A stretch of 64,000 bases of DNA. Origin: Liolophura sinensis. Its lineage: Eukaryota; Mollusca; Polyplacophora; Chitonida; Chitonidae. Below, piece by piece: positions 57,597-64,000 of this stretch (positions are counted from its first letter, which is position 1; every line of letters starts with the position of its first letter). The stretch is taken from the NCBI RefSeq assembly GCF_032854445.1, contig NC_088302.1, positions 25,739,788-25,803,787 on the forward strand, written 5' to 3'. The notes under the pieces are model-generated. The model ran no database searches. It was not told where the DNA came from and saw only the letters and a list, made by a program, of their open reading frames with translations. Made by a program: the position numbers and the translations under genes.

Positions 57597-60041
57597 GTAA
57601 GTACGGTAAATGACCTAAAGTTTCGCACGTGAGTTACTGTCGTTTACTTTCGCACGATCTGAGTTGACGGCAATATGACAGAAGAGTGTGATTAGCCCCC
57701 CCCCCCCCTCCCACGCACGTTTCACGACCCTGCATGGGACTTAATAGCCTAAGTTGCTAATCCTCGCCCAATGGGGTAAAGTCATTGACAGGTCTCCCGA
57801 CCCGTAGGCCTACATGTACATCTCAAAATACACCCATGAATGAAATGGAAGTATCAAGACAAGCGATGTCTATTTTAAACCTTTAAATTCCAAACACTGT
57901 CTCAAAACAACGCCATGCCAAACGGTGTCCACATTATTCGAGTTAGGCCAACGTGGAAGTCACCTCAAACACAGTTGTCTGCTTAGAGCTCTCATTATGC
58001 AAGGCACATGTGTACAAAATTAATGTATTTCAGCTAAAAACGACTTTCACTGAGAAATATCTGTCATCAGCTCCGTTTGTCCGTGTAATTCCAATTTAGT
58101 GTGTCAGTCTACATGCACATTTTGTTTCTTAACAGTGGGAATTGTCCTTCTTTTGCAGAAGAGTTCCTTTTCCTTCGTTTTCATATCGGGAACCTCCCAA
58201 CAAACACAGAAAACATACTCCAAGCGAGGTTTCCGAAAACTACCACGATTTACTTTTACCCCATTTCAGTAGCACTGTGTGTGAGGCCGGCATTTCGGGG
58301 GACAGAATTTGTTTGGGTTGTTATCACGTTAGGAGTTCACACAATACCGTCACTGGCTTTATATCAAAATAAAATGCATTTTTTATGATTTCTTGTATAC
58401 AGTTTTCGCCAGACGTGATTTACGTGTAGCCAGCGACAGATAACACTATTGTTTTGTCTTTCGCCTGTAAAATCACGTGATCGATCTGTGAACACGTGGA
58501 AATTCTGAGTCATGTGATTGTATGTGGCTTGTATCTACATGAGTTATGTAGATAAAACCAATATACATGACTAAAATTTCAAAGAAGGGGACTTGATTAT
58601 GTATTAAGTAAATTAAATATTCATGTTTAAGAAATATGGGCAGAAGTTGACAGTCTTTGAAATTACGCCAGAATGAACAAGAAATGTTTAGCTGTAGCGG
58701 TTCAAACGGACGTGTGTGTGTGCCGTTTTAATCGCAGTTTGACATCTTCATCTCGTCTGCTGGTGGATCTAGTTTGCAAGTATTGATTCGCGGTATGCTA
58801 ATTGCAACTTTGTATATGAAGAGCCCTGCAGTTTGAAAACGAATATCTGACATCACATTCCACATGTTTGAAGGTAGTGCATAGTAACAATAGGCTGATT
58901 CTTCTGATGCACAGATTTTACAAGTAGAGAACGACACATAGGAATGCACCGAGTTCAACAATAATAGGGAAGATTCGGCTCGGCTAATTGTTCACTGCCA
59001 GTTTCTTTTTTTTCAATTTACATCTAACTAATTCCCAATTAATTTCCGTTAATTCAAGTAATTTACTTAAGCAAAGGTACAATCATCATTATGACTGATA
59101 AACACTTTTGTTGCCTTTCCACTTTCGTGGAAAATAAAAGCAGCAAACAAAATACTCCAGGTATACTATTCATGTAGCAGCTGTCAACCATTTCAGTAAT
59201 CGCAAGGCTATTTTCCGACCTTAAACACAAACCACCATAGAACGAAGATGTAACATAAGAAGTTAGGGCGTATTCTTGGAACGAGAAACACTCAACAGTA
59301 TTCATTGATGATGAAGAGACGCAAGAGATGCTCTAAGCGAATGAATTACATCAGTGTCCTAGTCTTGTAACATGCTATACGTATATGCATATACGTTATC
59401 CATAATCTAATCATGGGGGCCTCCTTGGCTCAGTTGGTTAGTGCGCTAGCGCAGCGTAATGACCCAGCAGTCTCTCACTAATACGGTCGCTGTGAGTTCA
59501 AGACCAGCTCATGCTGACTTCCTCTCCGGTCGTACGTGGGAAGGTCTTCCAGTAACCTGCGGATGGTCGTGGGTTTCCCCCGCGCAGTGCCCGGTTTCCT
59601 CCAACCATAATGCTGGCCGCCGTCGTATAAGTGAAATATTCTTGAGTACGGCGTAAAACACCAATCAAATAAATAAATAAATAATTTAATTATGTATCTC
59701 AACTGTGACTTTCCCAATTCCCTTCATGAACACAAAACAGGCCGTATAATCTAAGGATATAAAACTCTATACTATTCCGTTTTTGTAGATCACACAGTCT
59801 CTGTCTTTCATTCTGTAAACACAAGGCACTATGTAGTTAATTGCATTTGATATCATATATCCCAAAAACCGTCTCCCGTTCTCGCTAACGCGGTTCACAT
59901 GAAGTTTCTCAACGATCTCCAAACATATTTTTTACCACACAAATCAAAGGCACTATTATTTCCTCTACCGTCACACTTTTTTCTGAGGAAATTACTTCGT
60001 GTATTAAAAAGTTTGTGACATTACTCACGTGTTTGTTGCAG
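57597..60041 (+). other. Receptor gene intron 3 (2.4 kb)
   Basis: From GTAAGT (57597) to GTTTGTTGCAG (60041). It holds a 12-13 base C-run near 57698 and a full-length SINE at 59415-59684. No additional exon recognised, and none is needed for the frame. Confidence 0.8.
59415..59684 (+). repeat. tRNA-derived SINE, full length, + orientation
   Basis: It starts GGGGGCCTCCTTGGCTCAGT with TGGTTAGTGCGCTAGCGCAG (A-box region) and ACGGTCGCTGTGAGTTCAAG (B-box). The middle has GATGGTCGTGGGTTTCCCCC and CATAATGCTGGCCGCCGTCG, and the end is GAGTACGGCGTAAAACACCA with four AAAT repeats. With the 50168 copy it defines the family. In intron 3, sense orientation to the receptor gene. Confidence 0.95.
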
Positions 60042-60235
60042 TTATAATCCTGTGCACAGAGAATCGGGCGGACCTAAGGAAGATTTTGTTACAGGCTCAT
60101 GGCAAAGGCATGACCGATGGTGACTATGTATTCTTTGTGCCCGACCAGCTACCTCCGAGTAACGTCGCTAAGCCCTGGGTCACTAACAGTGATCTGGACC
60201 AGGACGTCAAGAAAGCCTTCACAACCGTATTTCAG
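60042..60235 (+). CDS. Receptor guanylate cyclase / NPR-like: exon 4
   Basis: The first two bases complete Val from exon 3. It reads VIILCTENRADLRKILLQAH, then GKGMTDGDYVFFVPDQL, and ends DQDVKKAFTTVFQ. The V-I-x-x-C strand, A-H-x-x-G-M-T-x-G-D-Y-x-F-F block and the A-x-x-x-x-F/L-Q end are diagnostic of natriuretic-receptor and receptor-guanylate-cyclase ectodomains. GTTGCAG precedes it and CAG|GTAAAC follows; it ends on a whole codon. Confidence 0.95.
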
Positions 60236-60276
60236 GTAAACCACTCAAGATAAATGTAATAAATATTATATTATGA

Positions 60277-60540
60277 TTTATTTTTTTTATTTGATTCGTG
60301 TTTTACGCCGTACTCAAGAATATTTCACTTATACGACGGCGGCCAGCATTATGGTGGGTGGAAACCGGGCACAACCCTGGGGAAACCCACGACCATCCGC
60401 AGGTTGTTGATAGACCTTCCCACGTAAGGTTGGAGAGGAAGCCAGCATGAGCTGGACTTGAACTCACAGCGACCGCATTAGTGAGAGACTGCTGGGTCAT
60501 AACGCTGCGTTAGAGCGCTAACCAACTGAGCCACGGAGGC
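60277..60540 (-). repeat. tRNA-derived SINE, full length, minus orientation
   Basis: TTTATTTTTTTTATTTGATT, CGTGTTTTACGCCGTACTC, GGCGGCCAGCATTATGGTGG, and the head complement GCTAACCAACTGAGCCACGG. All family blocks are intact. It is inserted in intron 4, close to the exon 4 donor and antisense to the receptor gene. Confidence 0.95.
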
Positions 60541-60548
60541 ATCACCAC

Positions 60549-60577
60549 CTCCCCCCCCCCACCCCCACCCCCACCTC
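60549..60577 (-). promoter_or_regulatory. C-rich tract, potential G-quadruplex on minus strand
   Basis: A run of about 11 C is followed by ACCCCCACCCCCACC. The minus strand therefore has four or more G-runs of five or longer with single-base loops. It abuts the SINE head. Confidence 0.55.
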
Positions 60578-61207
60578 ATTATAATATGACATGAACTCAA
60601 GAATATTTCACGTATACGACATTGGTGTTGGAGCCGAAAGAAATTCTCCAAAAAAATAATTACTCGAACCTCTCCAGATACCGGAACATTCCTTAAAGAT
60701 TGAACATAAAGAAATAACCGCAAAGAGCAAATGCCTATATGGCACGAAGCTGTGTCAGGTAGATTGGACTACAATCTACAAGAAGACACATTTCCAGCCG
60801 TGTAATCTGATAAGGAGTTCTTTTCCGTTCAATCCAGTGAGTTTTTCATCAGTTCACGCCGATTTTATGGTTAATTAAGTGTTGGAAATATTTACACGTT
60901 TTAAACGGAAGAACAGGTGCCCGGCATGTTGTGGAAGTGCCACTCGTGACAAAAAAAAATACCCGTCTTCGAATGTGTAAGATATCACGTTTTAGTTCAT
61001 TACATTACAGAACTTCTTTAACCTCTCAAATCGCCATAAAACAAAGTGATGATAAACCAATTGTGGTGCAATATTTGATTCTTACGGTGGTTGCAGCGAA
61101 TGGAATCCCATGTGAGTTAACTTTATCTTCTATGTGCATTGGAGACATTTGAAAATCCGTCAGTGTTGGGTGTCCTCTCAGAATGAAACATTTGTTGACA
61201 ATTTCAG

Positions 61208-61309
61208 ATAACTGTCGCAGAAATGGCTGGGTCTAAAGTGGAACAGTTCAGGGATCTGATTCCCATAAAAATGGGCCAGCCGCCGTGGAACTACACTACT
61301 TCCCAACGG
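61208..61309 (+). CDS. Receptor guanylate cyclase / NPR-like: exon 5
   Basis: 34 whole codons: ITVAEMAGSKVEQFRDLIPI, then KMGQPPWNYTTSQR. This is the strand and helix in which receptor guanylate cyclases have T-L-x-x-P-x-x-x-x-F-x-x-E-V followed by a P-F/W-N-Y turn. N-glycosylation site NYT. ATTTCAG precedes it and CGG|GTGGGT follows. An alternative donor four bases downstream (GG|GTAAAT, exon end 61313) would break the frame with exon 6. Confidence 0.85.
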
Positions 61310-61871
61310 GTGGGTAAATTTTGTCATTTTGCATCGCCTGACTTTACATTTTTTCAGGAACATGCATTTGACACGTGCGACACCCAACAGTTGTCTTTTC
61401 TCTTTTATTCTATAAGATGAGTTTACAGAAGCCTTATATAAATCTTAATGTTTCACACACACATGAAGAAGAGGTTAAAATTTTTAAAAAAAGATGGTAC
61501 ACCACCATATGTTTTGTGTTTTAGATGCTGATCGAAAGTTTAATACTGGATTGCAAAATAGACACATGTAGAAATTAAACCGATCAAGAGAATGCCATAG
61601 TAACAAAACTGTTTAGGAAATTCAATATCTAGGTTAATTATTTATATATTTGTTGTGTTTTACAGTGTATTCAAGAATATTTCTCTTATACGACGGTGGC
61701 CATTGTCATGGTATCGCGACCATGCACAGGTTGATGTCAGACCTATTTAGGTTGTTGTGCAGATCGAACTCACTGTCATGACTTTAGTGTCCATTGGGAT
61801 GTTGTATTGAAACCAGTGGACAAATACACGTGCGCAGTCCTTTGGAAACTGTGTTTTCTTTTTTACCCCAG
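61310..61871 (+). other. Receptor gene intron 5
   Basis: From GTGGGTAAAT to TTTTTACCCCAG. It contains a worn SINE at 61636-61770; the rest is AT-rich. Confidence 0.75.
61636..61770 (-). repeat. SINE fragment, diverged, minus orientation
   Basis: TTATTTATATATTTGTTGTG, TTTTACAGTGTATTCAAGAA and CTTATACGACGGTGGCCATT match the tail and part of the middle, followed by traces of the B-box side (GATCGAACTCACTGTC). Internal deletion. Confidence 0.8.
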
Positions 61872-62007
61872 GGGTCGCTGTATTCACCTTTCCTTCACGA
61901 CGCCGTCTATCTGTATTTGTTGGTATTGAATGAGACATTGGCAGAAGGCAATGATCCACGAAACGGTACCCTGATGTTCCAGAAAGCAACTGGGAAAACT
62001 TTTGAAG
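61872..62007 (+). CDS. Receptor guanylate cyclase / NPR-like: exon 6
   Basis: It reads GSLYSPFLHDAVYLYLLVLN, then ETLAEGNDPRNGTLMFQKAT and GKTFEG. The block Y-x-x-x-F-H-D-A-V-x-L-Y-x-x-x-L-N-E-T-L followed by a loop and the F-x-G ending at a phase-1 junction is the conserved membrane-distal to membrane-proximal transition of these receptors (next expected residues V/I-T/A-G). N-glycosylation sites NET and NGT. ACCCCAG precedes; GAAG|GTTAGT follows. The rest of the gene lies downstream; I found no further exon before 64000. Confidence 0.93.
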
Positions 62008-62675
62008 GTTAGTTCATGCATATTAGCTTAGAATTTTTGTTTTAGTTTCATCCCTTGGTTATCCATTCTTGAGTGAATTTATAAAAGCGCTTGTCAATTT
62101 CTGTAACGACAATTCCCAAAACGGTGTTCAAGACAAACCACCAGAGAACTAACAAAAGCTATATAAATTATGAAATTAGAACGGAATTATTCAAGAAGCA
62201 GTCAACAGCTTGTGTAATCAGTGTACCATGCTACCATGTAAGTTGTCGATAAGTAAAGCATTTATCTCAGTTGCGTTTTGATTGCAAGTGTTCATACATG
62301 TATATCTAAAATGGCGATCTAATTCAACACGATGAATAGTAGGCCTCTAGTTCCGGGTTTAGCGGAGAGGTAGTCAGTGCAGCTGTGGAAATGCATCTCT
62401 AGTAGAACGAGGTCACAACTGAAGATAGCAGTCGACATGGTCTATGACTTGACCTTCAAATAGCCACATTAACTTTCGGATGTATGCCTTGGGTCAATAC
62501 TGTGACGGGAGAGCCAAAAACAAAGCACTACGGAAATGCACATTTGATAACACATAAGTACACATAATACATGTTTAATTAATGTATACATTGAGAGGCG
62601 CGGTCAGAGTGCTTTGAGGCGGTAGCATGTGTCTGAACTGCTATGTTGCTGTTCACCAAAATACAAACCTGTTAT

Positions 62676-62930
62676 ATTTATTCATTTGATTGGTGTTTTA
62701 CGCCGTACTCAAGAATATTTCACTTATACGACGACGGGCAGCATTATGGTGGGAGGAAACCGGTTAGTGCCCGGGGGAAACCCACGACCATCCGCAGGTT
62801 CCTCGCAGACCTTCCCACGTACGCTCTGAGAGGAAGCCAGCATAAACTGGACTTGAACTCACATCGACCACATTGGTGAGAGGCTCCTGGGTCATTACGC
62901 TGCGCTAACGCGCTAACCAACTGAGCCACC
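62676..62930 (-). repeat. tRNA-derived SINE, near full length, minus orientation
   Basis: TTTATTCATTTGATTGGTGT, TACGCCGTACTCAAGAATAT, GGGCAGCATTATGGTGGGAG, GACTTGAACTCACATCGACC and the head complement CGCGCTAACCAACTGAGCC. The last few head bases (CGGAGGC) are replaced by AAACATG. Confidence 0.95.
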
Positions 62931-62941
62931 AAACATGTTAT

Positions 62942-62998
62942 AATATTTATTTATTTGACTATAGCTTAACGCCATACTCATTATTTCACTTATACCAT
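62942..62998 (-). repeat. SINE tail fragment, minus orientation
   Basis: TATTTATTTATTTGACTATA, GCTTAACGCCATACTCATTA and TTTCACTTATACC match the tail with a short deletion. It lies directly next to the preceding full copy, so one inserted at or beside the other. Confidence 0.75.
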
Positions 62999-64000
62999 GG
63001 GAGTCGGACAAACATGTTGTATACAAATACGTACAAGTGTGCTCTAAATAATCTCTGTGCTCTATCCTTACCATGATGGCTTTTTACTGACAGTTGTGTC
63101 GATAGTTTCTGGGTGTCGCTGAGTAAAGCGCCTGTCGAAACACTCGTGCGTCATTGTTCCTCTTAGCTTTAACACCAATACATTAACTGCCATGTGAATT
63201 AGTAAACGCCAATCATTATGGCAACTACACTAAAGATTAGCCAGAATAAATGGGTGCATTTGATAAAACTTCAAAAATAACAACTTAGTGAATCGTATAG
63301 AATGTCGACAGGTGCTGTGTCGTCTAAATAGAACCATAACAAGCCTTAGGTGCCATTTGGGATTAAATGGTTTTTAAGATGATTGATTCAGACAATTAGG
63401 ATATCGGGACTTGTTTGCAAAAGGGCAGAAGCAATTAAGCAAAATACTTTGACCTTTAAATTCGAGAATTGCTCTGGATAAATAGAATGTAGTTTAACCC
63501 ATAAATTTGGGCCCCAATGATTCTACTTGTGAAGGTAAATAAATTATATTTGAAGTGAAATGGATTTACACAGAGCATACACTAAGCTGATTTACTATTG
63601 CTGCGCGCTTCTGGAATCGTAGTATACATGTAAAAATCAGCAAATTATTTATATGGTGTTATCCAATAGCTGTTTCGCTCGATCATTCCTTCAAATTTGC
63701 GTGGAGTTTTGTTATATGCGACACACGGTTATCAAGATGAGCACGTTCGTTTAATATGTGGATTAAGTCTTGACCACGTTGGGATGGTCAGGCTGACCGG
63801 TTCGATCAGTATCTTAATACAGTTAACATCGATCCTACCATACATGAAATATCTTGACCCAACGTTACACAGTGCCATTTTGTATGAAGTACTCTGCGAT
63901 GTACACCAACCTGGAGATATGTCACACAATTGTCAAATATTAATACAGGAAGAGTGTGGTGCTTAACATTTTAACAATATGCGTTAACATACACTGTTGC

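Larger units (their letters stand above)
60236..61207 (+). other. Receptor gene intron 4
   Basis: Begins GTAAACC and ends TTGACAATTTCAG. A minus-oriented SINE lies only about 40 bases after the donor, next to a C-rich tract (60549-60577). Nothing else recognised. Confidence 0.8.
62008..64000 (+). other. Receptor gene intron 6, not closed in the window
   Basis: From GTTAGT onward I see two SINE copies (62676-62930, 62942-62998) and AT-rich DNA. No segment encodes the expected next block of the ectodomain or a membrane helix. A + frame at 63697-63966 has no family resemblance and overlaps an antisense frame. Confidence 0.6.

Noticed and set aside
61310-61313. Alternative exon 5 donor four bases downstream (GG|GTAAAT)
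   Set aside because: A better consensus at first sight, but it would shift the frame and break the well-conserved exon 6 reading.
63697-63966. + strand 89-codon frame near the right edge as a further receptor exon
   Set aside because: It does not encode the expected next ectodomain block or a membrane helix, and phase and motifs do not fit.

Overview
This window looks like nuclear DNA of an invertebrate, most likely a mollusc and probably a bivalve. It is AT-rich, its genes are split by introns with GT/AG junctions, and it carries many copies of a tRNA-derived SINE whose 3' end (ACGGCGTAAAACACCAATCA followed by AAAT repeats) I associate with mollusc genomes. The taxonomic call rests on recall of that repeat plus gene structure, not on a database match. 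There are no bacterial-style operons, rRNA genes or CRISPR arrays.

The one gene I can identify firmly lies at the right end on the + strand, from about 51.9 kb to beyond 62.0 kb. Six exons (51898-52040, 56571-56680, 57234-57596, 60042-60235, 61208-61309, 61872-62007) join in one uninterrupted frame of 349 codons. They encode most of an ANF-receptor (periplasmic-binding-protein-like) extracellular domain of the natriuretic-peptide-receptor / receptor guanylate cyclase type. Every junction phase agrees. The signal peptide, membrane segment, kinase-homology domain and any cyclase domain are not seen; the downstream part must lie past the window. Its introns hold SINEs, minisatellites and a strong G-quadruplex motif.

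From 41.5 to 48.2 kb is a transposon cluster. It holds a PIF/Harbinger-like fragment, a decayed pogo/Tigger-type element (about 42.85-48.04 kb, minus strand, transposase with one intron), and, nested inside that, a 1.5-kb Tc1/mariner element with inverted repeats and TA duplications (45932-47450) and a second type of tRNA-derived SINE (43195-43600). A direct repeat of about 96 bp lies on each side of the pogo-like element.

The left 40 kb is mostly non-coding and rich in tandem repeats: a 40/159-bp array (4.2-5.7 kb), 68-bp (14.8-15.1 kb), 21-bp (15.28-15.59 kb), 73-bp (18.65-19.33 kb), 29-bp with a 522-bp higher-order duplication (21.6-23.1 kb), and 26-bp (39.0-39.35 kb). Possible but unidentified coding exons are at 9842-10045, 11118-11347 and 25464-25657. 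A reverse-transcriptase relic lies near 38.5-38.8 kb. I saw no convincing new multi-gene system; the best leads are the receptor gene, the nested transposon stack, the higher-order minisatellite and a perfect 19-bp hairpin just upstream of the receptor's first recognised exon.
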